A stretch of DNA of 64,000 nucleotides, from assembly GCF_018882055.1 (NCBI RefSeq), contig NZ_JACVPF010000001.1, forward strand, positions 1,054,001 through 1,118,000, read 5' to 3'. Position numbers and translations under genes: made by a program. Numbering within the stretch: the first letter of the stretch is position 1; each line of letters starts with the position of its first letter. A model generated the notes under the pieces. It searched no databases and was not told the DNA's origin. It saw only the letters and a program-made list of their open reading frames with translations. Positions 1 to 9,192 of the stretch are shown piece after piece. The DNA is from Polynucleobacter sp. es-MAR-4. GTDB lineage: Bacteria > Pseudomonadota > Gammaproteobacteria > Burkholderiales > Burkholderiaceae.

Positions 1-93
1 GTCACGGCGACGATTCACCCAACCTGAGAGAGTAATTTCTTGACCAATGAGTGATTCAGTTACCTGACCGCAGGTATGGCTTCGCATCGACAT
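1..93 (-). CDS. aspS: Aspartyl-tRNA synthetase, N-terminal fragment
   Basis: The first 31 codons of a gene that runs off the left edge. The predicted N-terminus begins [18 protein letters not shown] and continues into SGWVNRRRD, which is the opening of bacterial AspS, where the anticodon-binding OB fold begins. The enzyme charges tRNA-Asp (or tRNA-Asp and tRNA-Asn in non-discriminating forms) with aspartate. An AGGAA ribosome binding site lies 6 bases before the ATG. It follows the DUF502 gene by 16 bases on the same strand, so the two are probably cotranscribed. Only the start is visible, so the catalytic domain cannot be judged. Confidence 0.9.
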   Translation of the reverse strand, partial: MSMRSHTCGQVTESLIGQEITLSGWVNRRRD

Positions 94-109
94 AACAATT
101 TCCTATAAA

Positions 110-763
110 TCAAAGATGATGGTTTGACCCAATAGTGGTCAAACCAGTTGAACTAGTGGGGGGAACAGATCCCATTGAAACAATATGTTTGAGCGCCTCT
201 TCGACACTCATCTGCAGCTCAATTGTGTGTGCACGTGGGACGATCATAAAGAATCCAGAAGTCGGATTTGGCGTGGTTGGTAGAAACACGTTGACATAGT
301 CTTCGCCCAACTTCGCGGCAACTTCTTTTGCTGGCATGCCAGTCTGAAATGCAATTGCCCAAGAATCTGCATGGGGATAACGAATTAATAACGCTTTGCT
401 AAAAGCCTGGCCGCTACCAGAAAATAAGGTGGAAGAAACTTGCTGAACACTGGAATAGATTGATCGCACAATCGGAATGCGATTCATCTGTTTATTCCAC
501 ATCTTGATCCACCACTGACCTGCAAAGCTAATTGCAATCAGCCCAGTCATCATGATGACTGAAACGACAATCAAAATACCCACGCCTGGCAGCTCACGGA
601 AATGCTGCAGATCAGCGGCAAACTGACTCGGGAATACCGCAATAATCGCGTGCATCACAGAACCAAAAACTCCGTCAAGCAGGCCCAAGCCCCATGCAAT
701 CACCCAAATAGTGATTGACATCGGTGCCCACACCAAAATGCCTGCGATAAAGTATTTTTTCAT
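110..763 (-). CDS. DUF502 family inner-membrane protein
   Basis: A 217-residue membrane protein of the DUF502 family, whose biochemical function is not established. Two hydrophobic segments are seen, at about residues 4-30 and 58-83, followed by a soluble region containing the family-typical IPIVRSIYSSVQQV stretch near residue 97 and a C-terminal region (AIAFQTG, VFLPTTPNPTSGF) characteristic of the family. The start MKKYFIAGIL places a positively charged N-terminus directly before the first membrane segment, as expected. It lies between ubiB and aspS on the same strand; this order is common in betaproteobacteria but gives no direct clue to function. Confidence 0.85.
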   Translation of the reverse strand: MKKYFIAGILVWAPMSITIWVIAWGLGLLDGVFGSVMHAIIAVFPSQFAADLQHFRELPGVGILIVVSVIMMTGLIAISFAGQWWIKMWNKQMNRIPIVRSIYSSVQQVSSTLFSGSGQAFSKALLIRYPHADSWAIAFQTGMPAKEVAAKLGEDYVNVFLPTTPNPTSGFFMIVPRAHTIELQMSVEEALKHIVSMGSVPPTSSTGLTTIGSNHHL

Positions 764-827
764 TTGCCTATGCTTACGCTTTGCCTAACCTGGCATTTTA
801 GCGGTTTAAGCGACGGCCGGCGACAGA

Positions 828-2414
828 CTAGTAAAGACCAAGGCCTATTATCAAAATCCCAGCCAAAAAGCCGCCTGCGAACAGCAAAGCACCCACCAAA
901 AGGCGGTGAGTGCGTCTTTCCTGCAATAAAAGCCCTTTTAAGACCTCTAATTCAGCATTTGACTCCTTGCGAGGGGCGCGCGCCTGCGCCAAACTCTCCG
1001 CAATGAGGCGGGGCAAGGTCGGCAAAATTTGCGCCCAACTGGGCGCTTCGGCCTTAATGCCATCGACTAAAGCTCTCCAACCCAGCTGCTGGCTCACCCA
1101 TTTTTCTAAAATTGGCTTGGCGGTTTTCCAGAGATCTAGGTCTGGATCAAGCTGACGTGCAAGGCCTTCAACGTTCAATAAGGTCTTCTGAAGCAAGGTA
1201 AGTTGTGGCTGAATCTCTACTTTGAAGCGGCGGGAAGTTTGGAACAAGCGCATCAAGACGATCCCCAAGGAGATTTCTTTTAGAGGGCGATCAAAGTAAG
1301 GCTCACAAACAGAACGAACTGCCCCCTCAAGCTCTTCAACGCGCGTATTTGCCGGAACCCAACCGGACTCAATATGCAATTCAGCAACACGACGGTAATC
1401 GCGATTAAAGAAAGCCAGGAAATTTAATGCCAGATAACTTTTATCGGATTGACTTAAAGCACCAACAATACCGAAATCCAAAGAAATAAATCGGCCGAAT
1501 GTTTCTGGCTCGAGACTGATCATAATGTTGCCAGGATGCATGTCCGCATGAAAGAAACCATGCTCAAATACTTGCGTGAAAAATATTTCAACGCCATCAG
1601 CAGCAAGCTTTTTAAAGTCAACACCTGCGGCGCGCAACTCGGCTGTTTTTCCAATCGAGATGCCATCCATCTTTTCCATCACGATGACATTGGTGTGACA
1701 TAAATCCCAATACATCTCTGGAATCATTAACTTTTTAGAATCAACAAAATAGCGACGTAACTGACTTGCATTAGCTGCCTCACGCATGAGATCTAATTCA
1801 TCATGCAAATAGGTGTCAAACTCTGCAACGTTCTCGCGGGGCTTTAAGCGACGACCATCCTCTGAGAGTCGCTCAATAATTTTTGCTAAGTCATAGAGCA
1901 AAGCAAGATCACCATCAATGATTGGCAGAATGCCAGGGCGCAGAACTTTAACCGCCACCGCACGGCCTTCCCACTCCGGATGCTTCTCGGTACCGCGCAA
2001 TAAACCAAAGTGCACTTGAGCCACAGAGGCACTAGCCACGGGGGTTGCATCAAAACTAATAAATACTTCTTCGATGGATTGACCCAGCGCCTGTTCAATC
2101 AGGCGACAAGATTCATCATTCGAAAATGGCGGTACTTGATCCTGCAACTTTGCCAGTTCATTAGCAATATCTTCTGGCAATAAATCACGTCGAGTAGATA
2201 GTACTTGCCCAAACTTGACGAAGATGGGCCCCAGCGCCTCTAAAGTCAGACGAATACGCTCACCTCTGGGCAGTGACTGTCCTGGAGAAATCCAGCAAAG
2301 AATGGTTAACAGGCCACGACGAATGCCAGGCTTCAAAATATCGCGCAGCAATGGCAACATGCCATAGCGCCACGCAGTGAAGAAAATAAAAGTAAGGCGG
2401 GCTAAACGACGCAC
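828..2414 (-). CDS. ubiB: Ubiquinone biosynthesis protein UbiB (ABC1-type atypical kinase/ATPase)
   Basis: 528 residues, normal for UbiB. The protein is an atypical protein-kinase-like ATPase needed for aerobic ubiquinone synthesis, thought to help extract or present the lipid intermediates to the Ubi enzymes at the inner membrane. Visible family motifs are the KxGQ motif ([10 protein letters not shown], about residue 66), the alanine-rich loop (ASASVAQVH), the ATP-binding lysine (AVKVLRP), the catalytic FHADMHPGN and the metal-binding DFG (LDFGIVG). The C-terminus carries two hydrophobic segments (about residues 485-528) that would anchor it in the membrane. ubiJ lies six bases upstream on the same strand, so ubiJ and ubiB are almost certainly cotranscribed. 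Confidence 0.95.
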   Translation of the reverse strand: MRRLARLTFIFFTAWRYGMLPLLRDILKPGIRRGLLTILCWISPGQSLPRGERIRLTLEALGPIFVKFGQVLSTRRDLLPEDIANELAKLQDQVPPFSNDESCRLIEQALGQSIEEVFISFDATPVASASVAQVHFGLLRGTEKHPEWEGRAVAVKVLRPGILPIIDGDLALLYDLAKIIERLSEDGRRLKPRENVAEFDTYLHDELDLMREAANASQLRRYFVDSKKLMIPEMYWDLCHTNVIVMEKMDGISIGKTAELRAAGVDFKKLAADGVEIFFTQVFEHGFFHADMHPGNIMISLEPETFGRFISLDFGIVGALSQSDKSYLALNFLAFFNRDYRRVAELHIESGWVPANTRVEELEGAVRSVCEPYFDRPLKEISLGIVLMRLFQTSRRFKVEIQPQLTLLQKTLLNVEGLARQLDPDLDLWKTAKPILEKWVSQQLGWRALVDGIKAEAPSWAQILPTLPRLIAESLAQARAPRKESNAELEVLKGLLLQERRTHRLLVGALLFAGGFLAGILIIGLGLY

Positions 2415-2420
2415 AATGAA

Positions 2421-3038
2421 TTAACCTTTTCGCTCTAAAAGTTGGATGCGCTTTTCTATACGATCTACCGAATCACGCAATGCGCTCAACTCATTTTTAC
2501 GAATCATAAAATCTCGTTTATTTAAAAGCACTTTTCTTTCTTCGCTAACGTATTCCACTACATTTTCAAGTAGATCAGTTGCAGCAGACTTCCCAGCAGA
2601 AACGAATTTCTTACCTTGGCGCACAGCAAAGTTAGCTGGAGCATCCCCAATAAAACGCGCTAGGTCCTCCTCATACTCCCACCGAATTTGACTTGCTAAA
2701 CGGCCCAATAATTGTGCTAAGTCTGCATCGCCAGTAATTTTGACTGACTTCATTGCCTGCTCTCGTAAATTGCCAGGTCCACCAGCTAAAGCACTAAGCG
2801 CCTCAGGAGAGACTTCCAATTCTAGAGAGGGCTCATCAATATTTGTTAAAGAGACTAAAGAGCCTTCGGGCGTCAATTCAAAACAGAGCTTAGCAATTGG
2901 TAGACTCAGCAAAATCACTTTACCAGCATGACGGGCTAACTCTGCCATAGCCCATGGCTCAGCCTTCAGGACATGATTGATTCCTCGGCAAGCAGCAGAG
3001 GCTGCAATATGGTGAGTAGCGGGAGATGCGGTGGTCAT
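2421..3038 (-). CDS. ubiJ: Ubiquinone biosynthesis accessory factor UbiJ (SCP2-like)
   Basis: A 205-residue SCP2-type lipid-binding accessory factor of the soluble Ubi metabolon. The N-terminal half (INHVLKAEPWAMAELARHAG, then KLCFELTPEGSL) matches UbiJ, and the C-terminal third is a predicted coiled coil (RKNELSALRDSVDRIEKRIQ), the part that in other UbiJ proteins contacts UbiK, also encoded in this window. I chose the ATG at 3038; an in-frame start at 3059 would add seven residues but would lie inside the terminator hairpin of the preceding gene. No clear Shine-Dalgarno sequence is seen before 3038. It is followed closely by ubiB. Confidence 0.9.
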   Translation of the reverse strand: MTTASPATHHIAASAACRGINHVLKAEPWAMAELARHAGKVILLSLPIAKLCFELTPEGSLVSLTNIDEPSLELEVSPEALSALAGGPGNLREQAMKSVKITGDADLAQLLGRLASQIRWEYEEDLARFIGDAPANFAVRQGKKFVSAGKSAATDLLENVVEYVSEERKVLLNKRDFMIRKNELSALRDSVDRIEKRIQLLERKG

Positions 3039-3044
3039 AAGTGT

Positions 3045-3066
3045 AAAAAACCCGCACAAGTGCGGG
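3045..3066 (-). terminator. Rho-independent terminator of the Tim44-like gene
   Basis: On the minus strand a 7-bp perfect stem (CCCGCAC/GTGCGGG) is followed directly by six T residues, 25 bases after the stop of the Tim44-like gene. The T-tract ends only six bases before the ubiJ ATG, so the terminator forms the immediate 5' flank of the next gene. Confidence 0.85.
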
Positions 3067-3090
3067 CTTTCAGTGGAAAGTACCTCAAGC

Positions 3091-4002
3091 TTAAACTAAC
3101 TGAGAGATACCCGCCAGTACCCAGCCTCCAGGACCACTTACAGGCTTACTTAAGTTCCAAATTTCAGAGAAGTTATTTGCCTGAGCACCCGCTTGCTCAC
3201 GAATCATGCCTGTGAACTGAACGCTACAGTAATAAGTATTGTCAGCTGTTTCGATTCCCAATAACTGGGCGTTCAGCGTAACAACATCAGTTTGATTAGC
3301 GCTATCAGCTCGACCTGATAGATCCTGCTCAATCGTCGCAAACATCTCTGGCGTTGTGTACTCACGCAAAGCTGCTAAGTCACCCTGGTCCCATGCCTTT
3401 TGCAAAGTTGAAAAATATTGCTTGGCGTTGTCCAAGAATGCATATTCATCAAAACCCGGCGGCAATGTTGATTGAAACGGTGCAGGCTCAGCTGCTACAC
3501 CACCAAATGCATTTGCAGCCGGTGTAAATGCAGGCTCCTGTCTCGGGGCTTGATCCATATTGGCACGCTGCATCCCTTGTGAAGTGACCTGCGGACCTTT
3601 GTTGGCACCAGATAAAGCAGGCATCATTCTTCTCATCACAAACATGATGACAAAGCCAGCTAAAACGGCGATCAATAAACCAGTAATTAATGAAGATGCT
3701 GCCTCACCTAAACCAAAGTGAGACAAGAGGTAACCAATACCGAGACCTGCGGCAAGACCGCCCAGGATTCCACCCATGCCGCCAAAACGACTCGGCGCTG
3801 GAGCCTGAGGAGCTGAAGCTGGTGTCGCTGGTTGAGCTTGTTGAGCTGGCTTTTGTACAGGAGCAGCTTGTTTTTGCATTGGTGCACTTGGTGCCTTACC
3901 AATACTTCTACCGCCACCCAAACGTGCAGCATCAGCATGGCCAACAGTGGCAAATATTAAGCTAACGCTTAATAAGACTGCTTTGAAAAAATGCTTATTC
4001 AT
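3091..4002 (-). CDS. Secreted or membrane-anchored Tim44-like domain protein
   Basis: 303 residues. A signal peptide is seen at residues 1-25 (cut probably after GHADA), followed by a low-complexity Pro/Gln/Ala region (about 30-75), a glycine-rich hydrophobic stretch with two likely membrane passes (about 75-125, ending FVIMFVMRRM) and a C-terminal Tim44-like domain (about 180-303). Tim44-like domains in bacteria are of unknown function; the mitochondrial relative tethers the import motor. A strong ribosome binding site (AAGGGAGA) precedes the ATG, and its own terminator follows, so it may be expressed apart from ubiJ-ubiB. Family assignment is good; role unknown. Confidence 0.85.
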   Translation of the reverse strand: MNKHFFKAVLLSVSLIFATVGHADAARLGGGRSIGKAPSAPMQKQAAPVQKPAQQAQPATPASAPQAPAPSRFGGMGGILGGLAAGLGIGYLLSHFGLGEAASSLITGLLIAVLAGFVIMFVMRRMMPALSGANKGPQVTSQGMQRANMDQAPRQEPAFTPAANAFGGVAAEPAPFQSTLPPGFDEYAFLDNAKQYFSTLQKAWDQGDLAALREYTTPEMFATIEQDLSGRADSANQTDVVTLNAQLLGIETADNTYYCSVQFTGMIREQAGAQANNFSEIWNLSKPVSGPGGWVLAGISQLV

Positions 4003-4058
4003 CTTTTTGTCTCCCTTAAAACTACTTTAATTCTGGACCGCTAAAAACTACAAATTCA

Positions 4059-4802
4059 CTAGTATTTAATACCAATATGCAAGGCAACGATACCCCCAGT
4101 CATTCTGTGGGTATCCACCTCATCAAAACCGACCCCCAGCATCATTTCCTTGAGGGTTTGTGCATCCGGGTGCATCCGAATTGATTCAGCCAAATAACGA
4201 TAGCTGTCAGAATCTTGGGCAATCTTTTCACCCAACCAAGGCAATACCTTGAACGAATAGGTGTCGTAAACCGGCTGCAAAAAAGCATCCGGCTTAGAGA
4301 ACTCCAGCACCAACACTCGGCCGCCCGGTTTAATGACCCGCAACATCTCTTTTAAAGCAACATCCTTATGAGTCATATTGCGCAGACCAAAGGCCACCGT
4401 CACCACATCAAAGTGAGCAGTTGGGAAAGGAATTTTTTCTGCATCAAACTGAACACAAGGTAAAGCCAAACCTTTATCCAACAGACGATCGCGACCAACG
4501 CCCAACATAGAAGCATTGATGTCACTTAACCACACTTGAGCCTCTGGGTTATGACCCCAAGCTGCAGCACGTGCAAAGGCGGCTGCTAAGTCGCCCGTAC
4601 CGCCAGCGATATCTAATACTTTTTGTCCAGGACGAACTTGCGCACGAGCAATCGTAACCTTCTTCCATAAGCGATGAAGGCCAAATGACATCAAGTCATT
4701 CATGACATCGTATTTACTCGCTACAGAATGAAAAACCTCTGCGACCTTACCTGCTTTTTCAGCTTCATCAACGCTTTGGTACCCAAAGTGAGTCTTACTC
4801 AT
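4059..4802 (-). CDS. ubiE: Demethylmenaquinone/demethoxyubiquinol C-methyltransferase UbiE
   Basis: A 247-residue class I SAM-dependent methyltransferase that performs the C-methylation step of ubiquinone (and, where present, menaquinone) synthesis. The N-terminus THFGYQSV, the SAM-binding motif [13 protein letters not shown] (about residue 65), the acidic motif [10 protein letters not shown] and the UbiE signature [18 protein letters not shown] and [14 protein letters not shown] are all present. It lies 26 bases after the DUF971 gene and 56 bases before the Tim44-like gene, in a minus-strand run with ubiJ and ubiB, so three ubiquinone genes are linked here. Confidence 0.97.
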   Translation of the reverse strand: MSKTHFGYQSVDEAEKAGKVAEVFHSVASKYDVMNDLMSFGLHRLWKKVTIARAQVRPGQKVLDIAGGTGDLAAAFARAAAWGHNPEAQVWLSDINASMLGVGRDRLLDKGLALPCVQFDAEKIPFPTAHFDVVTVAFGLRNMTHKDVALKEMLRVIKPGGRVLVLEFSKPDAFLQPVYDTYSFKVLPWLGEKIAQDSDSYRYLAESIRMHPDAQTLKEMMLGVGFDEVDTHRMTGGIVALHIGIKY

Positions 4803-4828
4803 ATTCTTTGCTCTATCTAATTAAATGC

Positions 4829-5218
4829 TCAATGACTACCGCAAGACTTGCCACCAGCAACACTCATTGGAGTATCGCGGTCTAAACCAGCGGCAGCCAA
4901 TTTGTCCAAGTGCTCTTTCCAAAGTGATTCATGGTTCTCGCATAAAAATTGCAGGTAGTCCCAAGAGTACAGTCCAGAATCATGCCCGTCCGAAAATGAA
5001 GGCTTCAGCGCGTAGTGGCCTACTGGTTCAATATTCGCGATGAGTACATCACGCTTGCCCGTTTGCAAAGTCTCCTGCCCGGGGCCATGACCTTGCACCT
5101 CAGCAGAAGGAGACACGACTCTTAAAAATTCAAACGGAAGACGGTATGTATTGCCACCCTCATAGGTGAGTTCCAACACCTTCGACTGCTGATGCACTAC
5201 AACATTAGTTGGAATCAT
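4829..5218 (-). CDS. DUF971 (gamma-butyrobetaine hydroxylase N-terminal-like) protein
   Basis: A 129-residue protein of the DUF971 family, related to the N-terminal domain of gamma-butyrobetaine hydroxylase but without the dioxygenase domain. The conserved core is visible: LELTYEGGNTYRLPFEFLRV, VSPSAEVQGH, then a region with PVGHYALKPSFSDGHDSGLYSWDYL. No catalytic role is known; relatives are often found near iron-sulphur or ubiquinone genes. The ATG overlaps the last base of the stop codon of the large FAD/Fe-S gene (TAATG-type junction), implying translational coupling. It sits directly upstream of ubiE. Confidence 0.85.
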   Translation of the reverse strand: MIPTNVVVHQQSKVLELTYEGGNTYRLPFEFLRVVSPSAEVQGHGPGQETLQTGKRDVLIANIEPVGHYALKPSFSDGHDSGLYSWDYLQFLCENHESLWKEHLDKLAAAGLDRDTPMSVAGGKSCGSH

Positions 5219-8200
5219 TAAACCAATACCCTCTCGATACCACCTTGGTTTGCCTTGGCAACGTAATCCTGCATCCAGTCGGGGCCCAATAATTTTTGCG
5301 CCATCTCAACCACGATGTAATCAGCAGTTGTATCACTATCAGCATCAAAACGGGTCAAGCCCTGTAGGCAAGATGGGCAGCTAGTTAGTACTTTGACATC
5401 ACCAGTGAAATCATCTTTGCGCAATTCATTTGCAGCTTTCTCCATCTCAATCTGCTTACGGAAGCGCACTTGGGTTGAAATATCAGGGCGTGTCACCGCA
5501 AGAGTTCCGGACTCACCACAGCAACGATCATTCTTCTGAATGGCTTTGCCATCCTCTAATTGAATGAGTTCATTTACCGTCTTCATTGGGTCTTGTAATT
5601 TCATGGGTGAATGGCATGGATCGTGATACATGTACTTCACGCCAGTCACATTTGAAAGTTTGACACCCTTCTCAAGCAAATACTCATGAATATCAATAAT
5701 GCGGCAACCTGGGAAGATTTGTTCAAACTGATAGCCCGCCAATTGGTCATAGCAAGTACCGCATGAGACTACGACAGTCTTGATATCCAAGTAGTTCAGG
5801 GTATTAGCAACGCGATGGAAAAGAACACGATTGTCCGTAATCATCTTCTCTGCTTTATCAAAGTCGCCATTACCGCGCTGTGGGTAACCGCAACAGAGGT
5901 AGCCCGGAGGCAACACAGTCTGCACGCCGACATTCCACAACATTGCCTGTGTAGCTAAACCAACCTGTGAGAACAAACGCTCAGAACCACAACCCGGAAA
6001 ATAAAACACGGCCTCTGTATCTGCAGAAGTGGTTTTTGGATCACGAATAATAGGAACGTAGTTCGCATCCTCAATATCCAGGAGCGCGCGAGCCGTTTTC
6101 TTAGGTAAGTTGCCAGGCATCTTCTTATTTACAAAGAAAATTACCTGCTCTTTTATATTGGGCTTTGTGACCGTCGCAGGAGGATGCGCAGTTTGCTTGC
6201 GAGCCAATTTGCGGAAAACATCGTTACCCAAACGCTGGAGCTTGTAACCCCAACCAATCATGGTCTTACGAGCCAACTTAATTGTGTCTGGATCGGTAGC
6301 ATTCAGGAAGAGCATGGATGCCGCTGTCCCAGGATTAAAGCGCTGCTGACCCATTTTGCGTAACAAGTTACGCATATTCATGGTCACATCGCCAAAGTCA
6401 ATTTTGACTGGGCATGGCGTTAAACACTTATGGCAAACAGTGCAATGCGCTGCAACGTCATCAAACATTTCCCAATGGCGAATCGAGACGCCACGACGCG
6501 TTTGCTCTTCATATAAGAAAGCTTCGATCAATAAAGAAGTTGCCAAAATTTTATCGCGTGGGCTGTACAACAAATTAGCGCGCGGCACATGCGTAGAACA
6601 CACTGGCTTGCACTTACCGCAGCGTAAACAATCTTTCACGCTATCAGCAATCGCGCCAATATCACTCTGCTGCATGATGATGGACTCATGACCCATCAAA
6701 CCAAAACTCGGAGTGTAGGCAATACTGAGATCAGCGTGCGGCATTAACTTGCCTTTATTGAAGCGACCTTCAGGATCCACGCGCTTCTTATAGGCACGGA
6801 AATCCTTAAGCTCTTCCTCAGTCAAGTACTCCAGCTTTGTAATGCCAATGCCATGCTCACCAGAAATCACACCATCCAATGAGCGGGCTAATTTCATAAT
6901 CCGATCGACAGCGCGATGTGCATCCTGCAACATCTCATAGTCATCCGAATTCACCGGAATATTGGTATGCACATTACCGTCACCAGCATGCATATGCAGC
7001 GCTACGAACACGCGCTTGCGCAAAATATTTTTATGAATAGCTTCTAGCTCATTAAGGATGGGCTCAAACGCCAAACCACCAAAAATGATTCTCAGTTCAG
7101 CGCGAACTTCCGTCTTCCATGAGGCGCGCAAACTGTAATTCTGCAAGCCTGGGAAATAGGTATCCATCTCCTTGAGCCACACAGACCAATTTGCCCGCAC
7201 CTTGGCAATGAGCTCAAGGGCTTGCTGTACGCGATCACCCAAGATTTCAGCGCTAGGGATTTCATAATCTTCGGTTGCCTTGCCTAGTGGCAATGCACTC
7301 TTTTTCAAGAAAGCTTCGAGACCATCCAAAACTTGTAGTTTGTTTTTGAGGGAGAGTTCGATATTGATCCGCTCAATACCATTGGTGTACTCACCCATAC
7401 GTGGCAAAGGAATAACTACGTCTTCATTGATCTTAAAAGCGTTGGTATGACGAGCAATCGCAGCAGTGCGCGCACGATCTAACCAAAACTTCTTGCGCGC
7501 TTCAGCACTAACCGCCACAAAGCCTTCGCCCACTCGGTTGTTAGCCATGCGCACGACTTCGCTAGTCGCTGCAGCTACGGCCTCTTCATCATCACCAGCG
7601 ATATCACCAATCAATACCATCTTGGGCAAAGCATTGCGCTTGGACTTGGTGGAGTAACCCACCGCTCTTAAATAACGATCGTCCAAATGCTCTAAACCGG
7701 CGAGGATTGGACCGCCGTTTTTGCTTAAGCCATCGAGATAAGCTTTGATTTCTACAATGCTTGGAATTGCTTCTTGCGCCTGACCAAAAAACTCCAAGCA
7801 AACAGTACGCATGAATTTAGGCATGCGATGCAAAATCCAAGTGGCGCTCGTAATTAATCCGTCGCAACCTTCTTTTTGAACGCCAGGTAAGCCTGATAAA
7901 AACTTATCAGTCACATCCTTACCTAAACCTTCTTTACGGAAGCGCTTACCTTCAACTTCCAAAATTTCTGTTTTGAGAATACGTTCGCCTGGCTCACTTG
8001 AGCCATCAGACCAAGTCAGTTGAAAGCGTACTTTTTCTGCAACGTGAATTTTTCCCAGATTGTGTTCAAGGCGCTCGACATCCAGCCAGTTACCCTCTGG
8101 ATCCACCATACGCCAGCTAGCTAAGTTATCAAGTGCAGTACCCCATAAGACCGCCTTTTTACCACCTGCGTTCATAGCAATATTGCCACCAATACAGCTC

Positions 8201-9057
8201 GCATCCGCTGAAGTCGGATCAACCGCAAACACAAGCCCAGCCCGCTCCGCAGCGTCTGAGACTCTACGGGTTACTACGCCAGCACCAGTAAAAATCGTAG
8301 ACACTTCATGATCTACGCCTGGTAAACGCTTGAGCTTGACTGTATCGATTTGCTCAAGTTTCTCAGTGTTAATCACTGCCGACATAGCGTAAAGAGGAAT
8401 AGCACCACCGGTGTAACCAGTGCCACCTCCACGAGGAATAATAGTTAAACCTAATTCAACGCAAGCTTTCACTAAGCCGGGAATTTCAGATTCGTAATCC
8501 GGCTTCAAAACTACCAACGGAAACTCAACACGCCAGTCCGTTGCATCAGTCACATGCGCTGCACGTGAAACACCATCAAAACAAATATTGTCAGAAGCAG
8601 TAATACGGCCCAGCTCTTTACGAGCGCGTTTACGAATTTCCGCAACTTCTTTAAAGCCTTGCTCAAAATTTTCAACCGCGCGATGCGCAGCTTTTAATAA
8701 AACCTGAACTTGCTCAGCAGATTCCCCACTAGATCTTTTCTTTACTTCACCAAGGCGATGCCATAGAGCGTCAATCAACAATTGACGGCGGTTGGCGTTA
8801 TCCAATAGGTCATCTTGCAAAAAGGGATTGCGTTGAACCACCCAAATATCACCCAAGACTTCGAACAACATGCGAGCTGAACGGCCGGTGCGGCGAACCC
8901 CACGCAAATCATTCAGAACTCGCCATGACTCCTCGCCCAGCAAGCGAATAACGATTTCACGATCGGAAAAGGAGGTGTAGTTGTAGGGGATTTCGCGGAG
9001 GCGGGGTGAGCCCGCTTCGGCATCCAGCAACTGGTTCAAAGCTAATGGAGCGTTCAT
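5218..9057 (-). CDS. Large FAD-linked oxidase / 4Fe-4S / CCG-domain oxidoreductase (DUF3683 N-terminus)
   Basis: A 1279-residue multidomain oxidoreductase of the D-lactate/2-hydroxyacid dehydrogenase type (YdiJ-like). In order: a DUF3683 region ([14 protein letters not shown]), an FAD_binding_4 domain ([17 protein letters not shown]), a C-terminal FAD-oxidase domain ([21 protein letters not shown]), two 4Fe-4S motifs ([12 protein letters not shown] and [12 protein letters not shown]) and two CCG domains ([37 protein letters not shown]). It probably oxidises a 2-hydroxyacid and passes electrons to the quinone pool; the substrate is unknown. An upstream start at 9174 exists, but conserved sequence begins after the ATG at 9057 (MNAPLALNQ), and the longer form would leave only 18 bases to the divergent ilvA. 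Confidence 0.9.
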   Translation of the reverse strand: MNAPLALNQLLDAEAGSPRLREIPYNYTSFSDREIVIRLLGEESWRVLNDLRGVRRTGRSARMLFEVLGDIWVVQRNPFLQDDLLDNANRRQLLIDALWHRLGEVKKRSSGESAEQVQVLLKAAHRAVENFEQGFKEVAEIRKRARKELGRITASDNICFDGVSRAAHVTDATDWRVEFPLVVLKPDYESEIPGLVKACVELGLTIIPRGGGTGYTGGAIPLYAMSAVINTEKLEQIDTVKLKRLPGVDHEVSTIFTGAGVVTRRVSDAAERAGLVFAVDPTSADASCIGGNIAMNAGGKKAVLWGTALDNLASWRMVDPEGNWLDVERLEHNLGKIHVAEKVRFQLTWSDGSSEPGERILKTEILEVEGKRFRKEGLGKDVTDKFLSGLPGVQKEGCDGLITSATWILHRMPKFMRTVCLEFFGQAQEAIPSIVEIKAYLDGLSKNGGPILAGLEHLDDRYLRAVGYSTKSKRNALPKMVLIGDIAGDDEEAVAAATSEVVRMANNRVGEGFVAVSAEARKKFWLDRARTAAIARHTNAFKINEDVVIPLPRMGEYTNGIERINIELSLKNKLQVLDGLEAFLKKSALPLGKATEDYEIPSAEILGDRVQQALELIAKVRANWSVWLKEMDTYFPGLQNYSLRASWKTEVRAELRIIFGGLAFEPILNELEAIHKNILRKRVFVALHMHAGDGNVHTNIPVNSDDYEMLQDAHRAVDRIMKLARSLDGVISGEHGIGITKLEYLTEEELKDFRAYKKRVDPEGRFNKGKLMPHADLSIAYTPSFGLMGHESIIMQQSDIGAIADSVKDCLRCGKCKPVCSTHVPRANLLYSPRDKILATSLLIEAFLYEEQTRRGVSIRHWEMFDDVAAHCTVCHKCLTPCPVKIDFGDVTMNMRNLLRKMGQQRFNPGTAASMLFLNATDPDTIKLARKTMIGWGYKLQRLGNDVFRKLARKQTAHPPATVTKPNIKEQVIFFVNKKMPGNLPKKTARALLDIEDANYVPIIRDPKTTSADTEAVFYFPGCGSERLFSQVGLATQAMLWNVGVQTVLPPGYLCCGYPQRGNGDFDKAEKMITDNRVLFHRVANTLNYLDIKTVVVSCGTCYDQLAGYQFEQIFPGCRIIDIHEYLLEKGVKLSNVTGVKYMYHDPCHSPMKLQDPMKTVNELIQLEDGKAIQKNDRCCGESGTLAVTRPDISTQVRFRKQIEMEKAANELRKDDFTGDVKVLTSCPSCLQGLTRFDADSDTTADYIVVEMAQKLLGPDWMQDYVAKANQGGIERVLV

Positions 9058-9192
9058 AGCGTCATATTTGATAAATATGCATTTTAATTGAGGGATCTTG
9101 ATATTGGCAGGAAACCAAGAAAGATGTTGGTCTAAGGTGATAAACCCTTGCAAATCTAAGGGCTTAGAGCCCATTCATGGTACGCTCATCGC

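Noticed and set aside
764-1006. 80-codon plus-strand frame over the 3' end of ubiB
   Set aside because: Composition is that of an antisense shadow, no ribosome site, and ubiB is well supported on the other strand.
6356-6691. 111-codon open frame opposite the iron-sulphur region of the large oxidoreductase
   Set aside because: Antisense shadow of a clearly coding region, with no recognisable domain or start signal.
9058-9174. Longer N-terminus of the FAD/Fe-S oxidoreductase starting at 9174
   Set aside because: The extra 39 residues show no family similarity and the start would lie 18 bases from the divergent ilvA, leaving no room for promoters; the ATG at 9057 begins the conserved region.
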